From the NCBI GenBank assembly GCA_000526255.1, contig JAFS01000002.1, positions 1,054,001-1,118,000 of the forward strand: a stretch of DNA of 64,000 nucleotides, read 5' to 3'. Positions 8,160 to 17,658 of this stretch are shown one piece after another. The notes below the pieces were generated by a model, which worked only from the letters and a program-made list of their open reading frames with translations, ran no database searches and was not told where the DNA came from. This stretch comes from Verrucomicrobia bacterium LP2A. Lineage in GTDB: Bacteria; Verrucomicrobiota; Verrucomicrobiia; Methylacidiphilales; Methylacidiphilaceae. Numbering within the stretch: position 1 is the stretch's first letter; every line of letters begins with the position of its first letter. Both the position numbers and the translations under genes were made by a program.

Positions 8160-11033
8160 TTAGGTGCGCCCGTTGCGCGCCCGCGCTTCCTCCGGCAGTG
8201 TCTCAATTTCGCCGGCGGGGGAGCGTGCGATCTCCGGCAGAGTGGTCGCGGGCGTCTTCGCCTTCGACGCGCGACGCCGGCAGACGAGCCAGAAGACCTG
8301 CGGGAGGACGACCAAGCTGGCGATGAGGCAGAAGCCGATCGAGAGCGTCATGAGGAGCCCCAGGCCGAAGAGTCCCCGATAGGAGCTGATCATGAGCGAT
8401 CCGAAGCCGATCACCGCAGTCAATCCCGAAAGCAGAATCGCCTTTCCGGTGCTGCTGGAAAAGAGCGCCGCGTTTCCGCCCTCGCAGAACCGGTCGACCG
8501 TATAGATGCCGTAGGCGACCCCCGCTCCGATCGCCAGCGGGAGGGTGATGATGTTCGCCGGGTTGAACGGAACATGGAAGAGGACCATGGTGCCGAGGGT
8601 CCAAAGCACGGCCATGCCGAGGGGGAGGATCGCCAGGAGGCTGTAGCCCACATGCTGAAATCGGACGGCGATCAGGATCACGATCGCGGCGAAGGCCCAC
8701 TCGGCGGCCTGCACATAACTCGATCGCAAGAGCTCGATGTACTCATAGTTCTGGACCGGAGTTCCCGTCACGTTGGGATCGACGGTCCGGAGATCGCGTA
8801 CGAAGCGGACGTCGGCGTCGCGGTTCCAGACATTTTCCTTGGGGAGCACTTCGATCAGGATCTTCCCGTGAGGCGAAAGAAAGCGATGGGCGATCTCCTG
8901 AGGGAGATCCGCTACGGTCACCCCGCGGCTGGTGTCCTGGGCGCGGAGCCACGAGAGCCCGCTCTGCATCGATCCGAACACCCGCTGATTGGCAATGCGC
9001 AGCCTGGAGTTGAGATCCTCCGGCGGGAGGTTCGCGATTGCCCCGTCGAGCCGCTCGAGAGCGGGAATCAGCTTGCCGAAGATTTCGACCGCATCGCGAG
9101 CCTGCTGGGCCAGAGCCACATACCGCTTGGCCGCCGCAAGACCTTCCCGGGACTTGGCGAGCAGCTCTCCCACAGCCGTTCGCACCTGCTGCCCGTCGAA
9201 CGGGGGCGGCTCCCGATCGAGCGGAATCGACTGGACCCGCCCAACGATGCGGCGGACGACGGCCTGCTTCTCCTCTTGCTTTTCCGGGAGGACCGAGGAG
9301 AGAGAGTGGACTTCGCTCACGCTCGGAAGCGCTGCGAAGGCGCCAATCCGCTTGGCGGCCTGTTCCTCGTTGTCCGCAATCGAAAGTCCGAAGAGAAAGG
9401 CGCGGGCGGGAGAGTTGACCAGCGCCTCTTCCTCCCGGACCGATTCGAGAGTCGGGTCCTGGAGGTTCAAGAGGTTGTAGTCGAATCCGACGCGGGGTGA
9501 GAGCCAGGCTGCTCCGGCGGACGTTAACAGAGCGGCGGCGAGGATGGTTCGAGGAGCGCGGAAGAGAGCCTGGTTGAGCCACTGCGGCGAGGACCAGTTC
9601 GACCGCAGGGCGGCTTCCTGGAGCTGACGGGCATCCTTCTTCCGGTCGATCCAGGCGTAGGCGGCCGGAAGGACCAAGAGGCTGCCCGCCAGGCAAAAGA
9701 GAATGCCGGAGCCCGCGATGATCCCGAATTCCCGCAGGCCGACGAAGTCGTTGAAGCACATCGTGAAAAAGGCGACGGCCGTCGTGCTCCCGCCGGTGAC
9801 CACGGCGACCCCCGTATGCGCCGAGGTGATCTCGAGCGCCTCGGCGACCGAGCGGCCGTGCGCCAGCTCCTCTTCGTATCGACCCATGACTTGAATGCTG
9901 AAGTCGATCCCCATGCCGAGCACCATCGCCACGAATGCTTGAGAAATGATATTCAGGTGGCCGATGACCAGCATGGCAAAGGCCAGAGACCAGAAAAGCG
10001 CCATGACGAGGACGAGCAGCCCCAGCCCCGGCCGGCGAAGCTCTCGGTAGCTGAGAAGGAAGAGGAGTGCCACCAGGCCGAAGGCCAGCTCCGCCGCATG
10101 GAGGCTGTCGGTCGAGCTCTGCGCGAGCTGATCCTCATCGAGGACCGGTTCTCCCGTCAGCGCGAAGGAGACTTCGGGGTAGTCGGCCCCCAGATACTTG
10201 ATGATCTCGCGGATCTTGCGAACGGCCGCCGTCCGTCCGTCGCCATCGAGGGCGTCCGGCCCCGGAGTGGCGGTCACCAGGAAGAGATGGCCATCTTCAT
10301 AGGAGATGTACTCGTGATCGGCGATCAGCTTCTGGATGTCTCCGGCTTGAAGGCGGGCAAAATCGTCCTCGGGACCATTGCGTGGCTGTTTCCCCCCGTT
10401 CCCGGCGGCCGGGGCAGCGGCCGCCGCAGGCGAATTCTGCGCGATCGCGTCGGCCATATCGTTGAGCATGCCGACGAACCGTCCGATGAACGGCTTGAAT
10501 TCGGTCCAATTCTCCTTCTTCCGTAGATAGGAGGCCTGGAACTTCTGATTCGCTTGCGAGAGCACCGAGGCGATGTTGAGCTTCATCTTGGGCTGAGCCG
10601 CCAGCGCCTTGACATAGCCGTCGACTTCCGCCTCGATCTTGGAAAGCTCGTCGAGCTCCAGGAAGAGGAGGGCCCTCTTTTCCAAGCCGGAGAAATCGAA
10701 CCGGTAGGTCACGTCTCGGACGAGCGGCTCGAGCTCCTTGAGCTGCTCCCCGAGCGCCTTCGCCGCGCGCTTGTTGACCTCCGGGTCGGGAGAGCGGATC
10801 GTGATGAGATACTCCTCGGCGACGCGAAACTCCCGTCGGTAGGCGAGGTAGTTGCGGTGAATCGGAGAATCGGAGCGAATCAGGGCATTGGTGTCATTGA
10901 TCACACGGAGGCGGGTCGCCACCACCCAGGCCGAAAATCCGGTGACGACGACGGCGGCCGAAAGCACCAGACCTGGCCAGGCGACAGCAAGCCGCACGAG
11001 CCGGACCAGGAGCCATTGCAAGAGTCTCTTCAT
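8160..11033 (-). CDS. hpnN: HpnN-like RND (MMPL) exporter, probably hopanoid transport
   Basis: A 957-residue inner-membrane RND/MMPL transporter. One span at the N-terminus (around residues 10-40) is followed by a large periplasmic domain with coiled-coil character. A block of five spans around 330-480 follows, then a second periplasmic domain, then another five-span block near 790-920. This two-fold RND layout with FSIQVMGRYEEE in the first half matches HpnN, which moves hopanoids to the outer membrane. ATG 11033 gives the usual MKRLL-type N-terminus; an upstream in-frame start at 11081 would only add a polar tail. No squalene-hopene genes are in the window, so the hopanoid role rests on family resemblance. 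Confidence 0.8.
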   Translation of the reverse strand: MKRLLQWLLVRLVRLAVAWPGLVLSAAVVVTGFSAWVVATRLRVINDTNALIRSDSPIHRNYLAYRREFRVAEEYLITIRSPDPEVNKRAAKALGEQLKELEPLVRDVTYRFDFSGLEKRALLFLELDELSKIEAEVDGYVKALAAQPKMKLNIASVLSQANQKFQASYLRKKENWTEFKPFIGRFVGMLNDMADAIAQNSPAAAAAPAAGNGGKQPRNGPEDDFARLQAGDIQKLIADHEYISYEDGHLFLVTATPGPDALDGDGRTAAVRKIREIIKYLGADYPEVSFALTGEPVLDEDQLAQSSTDSLHAAELAFGLVALLFLLSYRELRRPGLGLLVLVMALFWSLAFAMLVIGHLNIISQAFVAMVLGMGIDFSIQVMGRYEEELAHGRSVAEALEITSAHTGVAVVTGGSTTAVAFFTMCFNDFVGLREFGIIAGSGILFCLAGSLLVLPAAYAWIDRKKDARQLQEAALRSNWSSPQWLNQALFRAPRTILAAALLTSAGAAWLSPRVGFDYNLLNLQDPTLESVREEEALVNSPARAFLFGLSIADNEEQAAKRIGAFAALPSVSEVHSLSSVLPEKQEEKQAVVRRIVGRVQSIPLDREPPPFDGQQVRTAVGELLAKSREGLAAAKRYVALAQQARDAVEIFGKLIPALERLDGAIANLPPEDLNSRLRIANQRVFGSMQSGLSWLRAQDTSRGVTVADLPQEIAHRFLSPHGKILIEVLPKENVWNRDADVRFVRDLRTVDPNVTGTPVQNYEYIELLRSSYVQAAEWAFAAIVILIAVRFQHVGYSLLAILPLGMAVLWTLGTMVLFHVPFNPANIITLPLAIGAGVAYGIYTVDRFCEGGNAALFSSSTGKAILLSGLTAVIGFGSLMISSYRGLFGLGLLMTLSIGFCLIASLVVLPQVFWLVCRRRASKAKTPATTLPEIARSPAGEIETLPEEARARNGRT

Positions 11034-11081
11034 CTCTTTCGAACGACAGTCCCTCCGAGAAGGTGGTGCCCCGGGGGACAA

Positions 11082-11393
11082 AATGCCAAGATCGATCGCC
11101 TCCTCAAGCGATGAGCCGCCAACCGATCCCTTTTCCAGATGTAGCCGTCTATGCCTGAATCAATCAAGAAGAACGACTCGCTCCGGAGCGTCTAATCCAA
11201 AAAAAAGGTGAGAGGGGAAGGAGCGGGACGTTCGCCCGAGCCGAGACAGAATGCCAAGCTTTCTTCGGTGCAGGGGGAAGAGCCGAATCCGGCGGAATCA
11301 ACGTTTCTCGCCGTCCCACCTGCAATAACAGGATCCTCTTGGTCTTTCCGATGTCCACCATCCAAGCAAGAGCGAAACGCGTCGGCTGCCGAC
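11082..11393. other. Intergenic stretch with no gene seen
   Basis: About 310 bases between the divergent hpnN-like gene and the HNH gene. Short frames here have no recognisable domain or ribosome-binding site. The right edge leads into a promoter-like sequence; otherwise I see nothing specific. Confidence 0.5.
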
Positions 11394-11422
11394 TTGACAC
11401 AGGGTCCGCGAGTCGATATCAA
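11394..11422 (+). promoter_or_regulatory. Sigma-70-like promoter before the HNH gene
   Basis: TTGACA at 11394-11399 and TATCAA at 11417-11422 are separated by 17 bases. The start codon at 11440 is very close, so the leader would be about 10 nt and would cut into the GAGGAG at 11424-11429. The match is good but the spacing to the gene is tight; real use is uncertain. Confidence 0.4.
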
Positions 11423-11439
11423 AGAGGAGCGATAGGTCG

Positions 11440-12039
11440 ATGTCGGCGCTAGAAAGGTCCGTACTCGTTCTCAACCGCCTCTGGCAGGCGGTGAATCTCT
11501 GTTCTGCTCGGCGCGCTTTCGGGCTTCTCTATCAGGGACAGGCTCACGTGGTGCATGCCGAGGAGAGCGACTTCTATTCTCTCGATTTTGCCCGATGGGC
11601 GGAGCACTCGCGCTACTACGAGGGAGCCGACATCGTGCACACGGTCTCCGCTCGGATTCGAATTCCCCGCGTCATCCTTCTTCTTCTCTTCGAGCGGCTT
11701 CCCAGCAAGGAGATCAAATTTACCCGCCACAACGTCTTCGAGCGGGACAACCACACCTGCCAGTATTGCGGCCATCGCTTCGACAACCGTTCGCTCAACC
11801 TCGATCATGTAGTTCCGCGGGAGCGGGGTGGGAAGACCGTCTGGGAAAATATCGTCTGCTCCTGCATCTCGTGCAATAGCCGCAAAGGGAATCGGACGCC
11901 GCAGGAGGCGGGGATGAAGCTCCTACGCAAGCCGCGCCGGCCACGATGGCGGCCCCTTGTCTCCGCAGAATCCGCAGGCGTTCCCGAGGCTTGGCGGCGG
12001 TTCGTCGACGTCGATTCCTGGAAAGTCGAGCTGAGCTAG
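11440..12039 (+). CDS. HNH endonuclease family protein
   Basis: A 199-residue protein with a C-terminal HNH nuclease module: [10 protein letters not shown] (first Cys pair), [14 protein letters not shown] (the H-N-H core), then [15 protein letters not shown] with the second Cys pair of the zinc knuckle. The N-terminal 100 residues ([20 protein letters not shown]) match a family of stand-alone HNH proteins common in environmental bacteria whose role is not known. It is preceded by GAGGAG. It is convergent with purH. No methylase or mobile-element partner lies next to it, so a restriction or homing role is not supported. Confidence 0.85.
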   Translation: MSALERSVLVLNRLWQAVNLCSARRAFGLLYQGQAHVVHAEESDFYSLDFARWAEHSRYYEGADIVHTVSARIRIPRVILLLLFERLPSKEIKFTRHNVFERDNHTCQYCGHRFDNRSLNLDHVVPRERGGKTVWENIVCSCISCNSRKGNRTPQEAGMKLLRKPRRPRWRPLVSAESAGVPEAWRRFVDVDSWKVELS

Positions 12040-12052
12040 CCGCCTGCGGAGA

Positions 12053-13585
12053 TCAATGGCGGAAGTGGCGCCGCCCGGTGAAGACGAGGGCGAGACCGCG
12101 CTCATCCGCCGCGGCAATCACCTCCGGATCCCGAATGCTCCCTCCCGGCTGGATCACCGCAGTCGCTCCCGCTTCGGCGGCGTAGACGACCGAATCGGGG
12201 AAAGGAAAATAGGCGTCCGAGGCGACGGTGCTTCGCGCGAGCGAGAGCCCCGCGTTCTTCGCCTTGGCGATCGCGACGCGCACCGCATCGACTCGGGACA
12301 TCTGCCCCGCGCCGATCCCAAGGGTGCGATCCGCGGCGCCGAAGACGATCGCATTGGAGCGCACATGCTTGCAGACCCGCCAGGAGAACTCCATCGCTTC
12401 CCGTTCTTCCGGGGTCGGGGAGCGGCGGCTGACGACCTGCCGGGCTTCCGAGGAGAGGGGAGCGGCGTCGGGTTCTTGGGCAAGGATCGAATCGCCCAGC
12501 ACCGACCGGAAGGAAAAGCGGTCGCTCGGAATTTGGGCGAAGTCGGCGCAAAGGAGCCGCAGGTTCTTCTTTTTCTGCAAGAGGATCAGCGCTTGGGGAT
12601 CGAATCCTGGCGCAATGACCACTTCGGTAAAGATCCCCGAGAGGGTTTCCGCGAAGGGGAGGTCGACCGGTCGATTCGCTGCGACCACCCCGCCGAAGGG
12701 CGCCTCGCGGTCGGTGGCCAGGGCCTTCTCCCACGCTTCGCGTAGAGTTTCGGCCGAGCCGATTCCGCAGGGGGTGTTGTGCTTGAGAATGGCCACCGTG
12801 GGTCGCTCGGAAAAATCGGCGAGCAGACCGACTCCACTGTCGATGTCGAGCAGATTGTTGTAGGAGAGCTCCTTCCCGTGAAGCTGCTGGAAGTGGCGCC
12901 AGAACTCCCCGTAGAGCATTCCCCGCTGGTGGGGGTTTTCTCCATACCGGAGCGTCTGGCCGTTCACGAGCGGCAGGCTCCAAGCGGCGGGAAGCTCGGC
13001 AATGCCGAAGCTCTGCTGGAGGTAACCGGCGATCGCGGCATCGTACGCGGAAATCTGCGCGAAGGCTTTGACGGCCAACCGCTGCCGTAGCCCGAGGCTC
13101 GTCTCCCCCGACTGGGCGAGCTCCTGGATGACCTCTGGGTAATCGCGAGGATCGATCACCACCGTCACGTGCCGGAAATTCTTGGCGGCACTCCGGGCGA
13201 GGGCGCAGCCTCCGATATCGATCTGCTCGATCGCCGCCTCAATCGCTACACCCGGTTTCCGAATCGTTTCGGCGAAGGGATAGAGATTGACCGCCACGAA
13301 GCAAATCTCGGGGAGGCCGAACGCCCGCCTCTGGCGCTCATGCTCTTCGTTTCCGCGGAGCCAGAGGATGCCTCCGTGAATCTTGGGATGGAGCGTCTTT
13401 ACCCTGCCTCCCAGGAGCTCAGGGAAGCCTGTCACCCCTTCGAGATCCTGGACAGGGATGTGGGCATTGCGGAGGGCGACCGCCGTCCCTCCGGTCGAAA
13501 GGATGGTCACTCCGGCCTGGGCGAGGGCGTGCGCCAAGGGGAGGACCCCGGTCTTGTCCGATACGGAAATCAGTGCAGCGCTCAT
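12053..13585 (-). CDS. purH: Bifunctional AICAR transformylase / IMP cyclohydrolase
   Basis: Last two steps of de novo IMP synthesis. The 510-residue protein has the N-terminal MGS-like cyclohydrolase domain ([40 protein letters not shown]). The C-terminal transformylase domain shows [13 protein letters not shown], the [11 protein letters not shown] block and the terminal [16 protein letters not shown] and [12 protein letters not shown] blocks. Full length. Its ATG overlaps the stop of the PHP gene upstream (ATGA), so it is the second gene of a two-gene operon. Confidence 0.97.
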   Translation of the reverse strand: MSAALISVSDKTGVLPLAHALAQAGVTILSTGGTAVALRNAHIPVQDLEGVTGFPELLGGRVKTLHPKIHGGILWLRGNEEHERQRRAFGLPEICFVAVNLYPFAETIRKPGVAIEAAIEQIDIGGCALARSAAKNFRHVTVVIDPRDYPEVIQELAQSGETSLGLRQRLAVKAFAQISAYDAAIAGYLQQSFGIAELPAAWSLPLVNGQTLRYGENPHQRGMLYGEFWRHFQQLHGKELSYNNLLDIDSGVGLLADFSERPTVAILKHNTPCGIGSAETLREAWEKALATDREAPFGGVVAANRPVDLPFAETLSGIFTEVVIAPGFDPQALILLQKKKNLRLLCADFAQIPSDRFSFRSVLGDSILAQEPDAAPLSSEARQVVSRRSPTPEEREAMEFSWRVCKHVRSNAIVFGAADRTLGIGAGQMSRVDAVRVAIAKAKNAGLSLARSTVASDAYFPFPDSVVYAAEAGATAVIQPGGSIRDPEVIAAADERGLALVFTGRRHFRH

Positions 13586-14310
13586 TCGGCTCTGCCCGAC
13601 GATGCGGAAACGCGATTATGCCGAAAGCGAAAGACATTGTGCCAGGTTTTTCGCAAGGCCGCCTGAGCCTTGATGTAGTGCTCTTCGAGCCTGGATGACT
13701 TTTGGCGCAGCGCGGCGAAGACCCCGGCCACCGAAAACTCCTCTGCCTCCAAGATCACGTAGGCGGTTCCGATCGCCTCGGCCTCATGGGCGTCGCTGGC
13801 CGCCACCATCGGGAGCTCCCGCTCCTTGGCGTAGCGAAAAGCCTGCCGGTTGCTCCGGCGCAGTGTCGCCGCCGCGTTGAAGACCTCGATCGCATCGAGG
13901 GGAAGGGTGTCGAGCGTCCGGCTCCGGATGCCGGCGCGGAAATAATCGAAGGGATGCGGGGCGATCGAAAATCCACCCTGGTTCCGGATCAGGGAGACGG
14001 CGTCGGCGGCGGCAATGCCGTGAAGGTCTGGCAGCCGGACGCCCAGAGCCAGGAGATGGCCTTCGCGAGTGCTGATCTCCTGTCCTGGGATGACGAGGAA
14101 GCCATCGACCGGCCTTCCGTCGGCGCGGAGCAGGCCCTGCGATTCGAGGTAGTCGATGCCCGCACAGCTGTTGTGGTCGGTCAACGCAATGGCGTTCAAT
14201 CCCTTTTGGCGAGCCACGCGGATCAACTCTTCCGGCGGGGAGACCCCGTCAGAAGAAAAATGGGAATGACAATGGAGATCCGCTCGAATCTGCATAGATG
14301 TCTTGACCAT
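13582..14310 (-). CDS. PHP-domain phosphoesterase
   Basis: A 242-residue PHP protein, predicted metal-dependent phosphoesterase of the TrpH/YciV-like group (this group includes 5'-3' exoribonucleases/nucleotide phosphatases). Motifs: RADLHCHSHFSSDG, IALTDHNSCAGI, VIPGQEISTREGHLLALG, IAPHPFDYFR and MVAASDAHEAEAIG. ATG 14310 is chosen; 14295 is equally possible and removes five residues. The frame runs back to 14436 but that part overlaps the opposite gene. It is translationally coupled to purH. Confidence 0.8.
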   Translation of the reverse strand: MVKTSMQIRADLHCHSHFSSDGVSPPEELIRVARQKGLNAIALTDHNSCAGIDYLESQGLLRADGRPVDGFLVIPGQEISTREGHLLALGVRLPDLHGIAAADAVSLIRNQGGFSIAPHPFDYFRAGIRSRTLDTLPLDAIEVFNAAATLRRSNRQAFRYAKERELPMVAASDAHEAEAIGTAYVILEAEEFSVAGVFAALRQKSSRLEEHYIKAQAALRKTWHNVFRFRHNRVSASSGRAE

Positions 14311-14434
14311 ACCACACGGCCGAAAGGGAACTCCAACCTCTTTCGTGGCCCACCACAGGCCTGCGGACCTTCTCTTCGCTTGCGCTCGGCGAGCAGGTGC
14401 GCGAGGATTCCCATCCTGCGCGGAAACTTCGTCC

Positions 14435-15172
14435 ATGGCCTCCTTCCCCCTCTCCCCCCGGCCGGACCCGCTTCCCGAAGAGAGCTACGCGAGATCGGCA
14501 GACTCCATGGGCGAGCTCTTCGATTCGGTGGCCCAGCGCTACGACTTTCTCAACCACCTTCTGAGCGGGGGAAGCGACTGGCGGTGGAGAGAAACGGTCG
14601 CTTCCGCGGTCGGTCGGTGCGGGCCCAGGCGGCTTCTCGATCTGGCCACCGGCAGCGGAGACCTGCTGCGGCTCCTCGAGCGGCGCGTTACGACCCTCGA
14701 TGAGGCCTGGGGCATCGATGTCTCCTCCTCGATGCTCGCTGTCGCCCGGGCCAAGGGTCTCCACCGTCTGCTCCAGGCCGATGCCCTGGCCCTGCCCTTT
14801 CCCGACGGGAGCTTCGACGCCGTTACCGTCGCATTCGGGCTGCGCAACTTTACCGATCGCTCTCGAGGCTTCGCCGAGATGCGGCGCGTGCTCCGTCCGG
14901 GAGGAAGCGCTTTCATTCTCGAGTTTTCCCGCCCCCGGGCCTGGATCACGCCCGCTTACTTTTTCTATCTGAGGGAGATCCTTCCGGAAATCGCCCGCCT
15001 CTTCGGCGCTCCCGGCCAAGCCTACCGGTATCTCGCCGCTTCGATCCTCGCCTTCCCTCGGCCGGAGGCGCTCGCCGTGGAGATGGAAAAGGCCGGATTC
15101 GGCCCGGTTCGCTTCCGGCGGCTTACCGGCGGCATCGTCGCCCTGCACGAGGGCGAGAAGCCGGCTGCTTGA
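14435..15172 (+). CDS. ubiE: Demethylmenaquinone/ubiquinone methyltransferase
   Basis: SAM-dependent C-methyltransferase of quinone synthesis (UbiE/MenG). The 245-residue protein has LFDSVAQRYDFLNHLLSGG at the N-terminus, the SAM motif LLDLATGSGDLL near residue 70, VTVAFGLRNFTDRSRGF, and the terminal LTGGIVALHEGEKP. These are diagnostic of the family. Whether the substrate is menaquinone or ubiquinone cannot be told here. The frame is open from 14303 but ATG 14435 fits the family N-terminus. Confidence 0.92.
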   Translation: MASFPLSPRPDPLPEESYARSADSMGELFDSVAQRYDFLNHLLSGGSDWRWRETVASAVGRCGPRRLLDLATGSGDLLRLLERRVTTLDEAWGIDVSSSMLAVARAKGLHRLLQADALALPFPDGSFDAVTVAFGLRNFTDRSRGFAEMRRVLRPGGSAFILEFSRPRAWITPAYFFYLREILPEIARLFGAPGQAYRYLAASILAFPRPEALAVEMEKAGFGPVRFRRLTGGIVALHEGEKPAA

Positions 15173-15188
15173 TCCCAAGGCCGCTTCC

Positions 15189-16610
15189 TTATCGGGAAAT
15201 CCTCTCCAGCTCCATGCCGGGGCGCACGCGGCGACAGCCGAGGAGGAGAAGTCCGGACAACAGGGCGGGGAGAGATCCGATCCAGAAGCTTGCCCAGATT
15301 CCGCTCATCCCGTGACCGAGGGCGAGGCCGAAGAGAGAGGAGCTCACGATCGCACCGAGCGGGCCGATGGCGTTGATGAGCGCCGTGGCGCTGCCCCGGA
15401 CCCGCGTCGGGAACGATTCGGCGATATAGGGGAAGAGCGCGGCGTAGGCGCCCGCTCGAAAGAATTCGGCGATCGCGTAGAGCAGGGCCACGGCCCAGAA
15501 CCCTCGAGCGAGGAAGAGGAGCGCCGCATAGGCGAACGCCGAGGCCGCCCAAGCCATCGCCACGGTCTCCCGGCGTCCCACGGCATGGCCCAAGAGGCCA
15601 TGAAAGACATAGCCAGCGTAGGAAACGGCGCTGCCCAGGCCAAAGGCGTAGAGCGCCTCCTCGTAGGTCAATCCCTTGAAGTACGTAAGCAGGGTAGTCG
15701 CCAAAACTGTGAAGATCTGTCCGGCAAACCAGTTGAGGAAGAAGGCGGCGAGCAAAAAGAAAAAGTGCTGTCGCAGGTCAGGGCCCAGGAGCTGCGTGAG
15801 AAAAGGCTGCCGGGACTTTTCCGCATCGATGCCATTCTTTTGGGCATAGCGGGCGGCCGTTTCCGGGCTGCGTCGCCGATAGAGCTCGCGGAATCGCTGC
15901 AGCCTGCGGAAGTGGGGGCTCTCCGGCAGCCAGAGGCGAGCGAGCACGATGGCCAGAGCGGGAAAGCTGGCGATCAGGAAGACTCCACGCCAGCCGACGA
16001 AGGGAAGGAGCAGTCCCGTCGCAGTCGTAGCCAGGAGCTGTCCCATCGGCCACCCTCCTTGCACCAGGCCGTAGAGGCGCCCGCGCCCTCCAGCGGGTTC
16101 AAGCTCGGCAAGATAGGCCGTCTGGATCGCCTGCTCCGCGTACCCGAGACCCGAGAGGGATCGGGCGAAGATCAGCGAGAGGGGGCCGACTGCGAAGGCG
16201 GTCAATCCCGAGCTCAAGGCCGCTCCGCCGACCGTGAGGACGAGCGCATTGCGTCGGCCCAGGCCGTCTGCGACCGGGCCGACGAGAAGCGAGGAGAGGA
16301 AGCTTGCGACGGCGACCCAGAACGCAATGGAGACGCTCTGGGCGGGAGTCCAGCCGAACTCCTTCGCGAGCACCGGAAGGAGAAGCCCGAAGAGCAGGAA
16401 GTCGTAGACCGCGAATGTCCAGGCAAGGAAGGCGACGAGAGAGGGGTAAAGAACCCGGAAGGGCTTGGAATCGGAAGAACCGGGCAGCGGTCGCTCTTCG
16501 CCTCTTCTCGACTTCTGGCTTTCGCCCCGGTTCACAGTTCCGGGAGGCGGGCAAGGCCGGACACCAAAATCGACGGCCCGGCGATCCTCTTCCCTGGTGG
16601 CATCGGGCAC
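15189..16610 (-). CDS. MFS transporter (metabolite:H+ symporter type)
   Basis: Twelve-span major facilitator superfamily carrier, 473 residues from the GTG at 16610. MFS loop motifs are visible: GPVADGLGRRNALVLTVGG between spans 2 and 3 and a central cytoplasmic loop PESPHFRRLQRFRELYRRR. The IAESFPTRVRGSATALINA block near the C-terminus is typical of the sialate/aromatic acid symporter-like branch. The first 55 residues are polar and poorly typical; GTG 16535 is an alternative start. Substrate unknown. It follows the exbB transcription unit on the same strand. Confidence 0.85.
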   Translation of the reverse strand: MPDATREEDRRAVDFGVRPCPPPGTVNRGESQKSRRGEERPLPGSSDSKPFRVLYPSLVAFLAWTFAVYDFLLFGLLLPVLAKEFGWTPAQSVSIAFWVAVASFLSSLLVGPVADGLGRRNALVLTVGGAALSSGLTAFAVGPLSLIFARSLSGLGYAEQAIQTAYLAELEPAGGRGRLYGLVQGGWPMGQLLATTATGLLLPFVGWRGVFLIASFPALAIVLARLWLPESPHFRRLQRFRELYRRRSPETAARYAQKNGIDAEKSRQPFLTQLLGPDLRQHFFFLLAAFFLNWFAGQIFTVLATTLLTYFKGLTYEEALYAFGLGSAVSYAGYVFHGLLGHAVGRRETVAMAWAASAFAYAALLFLARGFWAVALLYAIAEFFRAGAYAALFPYIAESFPTRVRGSATALINAIGPLGAIVSSSLFGLALGHGMSGIWASFWIGSLPALLSGLLLLGCRRVRPGMELERISR

Positions 16611-16613
16611 CGG

Positions 16614-16913
16614 TCAAGAACCAAATGCCCTTTGAGCGTGCCCCGCATCCTCTTCGACCGGCACGGGCTTTGGATCGTCCGCTCGGGGTAGGGTGTCATC
16701 GGGGAACGTCTCCTCCGGAGCGGGAGGGCTTTCGCCCTTGGGCGACTCGGCATCCGGGCGCGCCTGGGGCTGTTCCTCGGCTCCATTGATCGCGCTCGCT
16801 CCCGGCAGGCGGAGAAGGAGGAGGGCCAGGCTCATGGCCCGTGCGGAAGCGGAGAGCCGTCGATCCCGCAGGAGCCACCGGTTCGTTGGCCTTCCTCGTG
16901 CGTGCATGGGCAT
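16614..16913 (-). CDS. Small hypothetical, possibly exported
   Basis: A 99-residue frame between exbB and the MFS gene on the same strand. It has a basic N-terminus, a hydrophobic segment (MSLALLLLRLPGASA) resembling a signal peptide, and then an acidic, Pro-rich mature part. It starts 24 bp after the exbB stop. No homology is recognised; support comes from position and the signal-like segment only. Confidence 0.4.
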   Translation of the reverse strand: MPMHARGRPTNRWLLRDRRLSASARAMSLALLLLRLPGASAINGAEEQPQARPDAESPKGESPPAPEETFPDDTLPRADDPKPVPVEEDAGHAQRAFGS

Positions 16914-16937
16914 CTACCCGAGCTCCCTCTCGGCTCC

Positions 16938-17612
16938 TCAGCCTGTCCCGGGAGTGGCTTCCGCATAGTGGGCGGTAGGCGGAGCAAAGCGGATCTCCCG
17001 GCTGCGGCTTTGGAGGAGGAGCTCCACGTTGGTCGCGGCGGTCTCGAGATCGAACTGGAGGTTTACCACCTTGCGGCCGAAATAGTTGAAGGGGATGAGC
17101 GCAAAGATGGCGAGAGCAAGCCCCGTGGCTGTGGCAATCAGGGCTTCCGCGATGCCGCCGCTGACCTTGACCGCTGCGAGCTCCTCGTTTCCCACGAAGT
17201 GGAAGGCATTCATGATCCCCGTTACGGTTCCCAAGAGGCCGAGGAGGGGGCCGAGCGTCACGATCGTATCGAGGATCGCGAGCCCGCGTCCGGCCTGCTT
17301 GAGCTCGAAGCCCGCAGCGACCTGCAGGGCGTTCTGCAGCGAGGTTTCATGATGGCTCAGCCCCCACCAGATCATCTTCATGACGGGATCCTTGGTGCCT
17401 CGCGCCAATTTGACCGCCTCCTCGATCTGGTCGTGCTTGAGCAGGCTATAGACTTCGGAGAGCCTGCTTCCCTGCCGGCGGAGCCGGACCATCGACCACC
17501 ACAGGATCCGCTCGAGGACCGTGACGATCGCGACGACCGCGGTGAGCAGCAACGGCCACATGATCGGGCCCCCGCGGGAGAAGGTGTTGAGGACGAGGTT
17601 GGCAAGGATCAT
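16938..17612 (-). CDS. exbB: ExbB/TolQ/MotA proton-channel protein
   Basis: A 224-residue inner-membrane subunit of the TonB energising complex. There is a span near residues 15-35, a cytoplasmic loop, then the conserved TLGPLLGLLGTVTGIMNAFH and GGIAEALIATATGLALAI spans containing the channel Thr/Glu residues. The frame is open far upstream, but ATG 17612 is preceded by AGGAGAG at ideal distance and gives the family N-terminus. Here exbB is last in the order exbD-tonB-exbB, which differs from the common exbB-exbD-tonB order. Confidence 0.92.
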   Translation of the reverse strand: MILANLVLNTFSRGGPIMWPLLLTAVVAIVTVLERILWWSMVRLRRQGSRLSEVYSLLKHDQIEEAVKLARGTKDPVMKMIWWGLSHHETSLQNALQVAAGFELKQAGRGLAILDTIVTLGPLLGLLGTVTGIMNAFHFVGNEELAAVKVSGGIAEALIATATGLALAIFALIPFNYFGRKVVNLQFDLETAATNVELLLQSRSREIRFAPPTAHYAEATPGTG

Positions 17613-17658
17613 TTTCTCTCCTGGGTTGGGGTGGGCATCGGCTGGATAAGCGGGGCGG

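Noticed and set aside
8013-9500. A 495-codon plus-strand frame opposite the hpnN-like gene
   Set aside because: Arg/Asp/Glu-rich shadow of a clear RND transporter on the minus strand.
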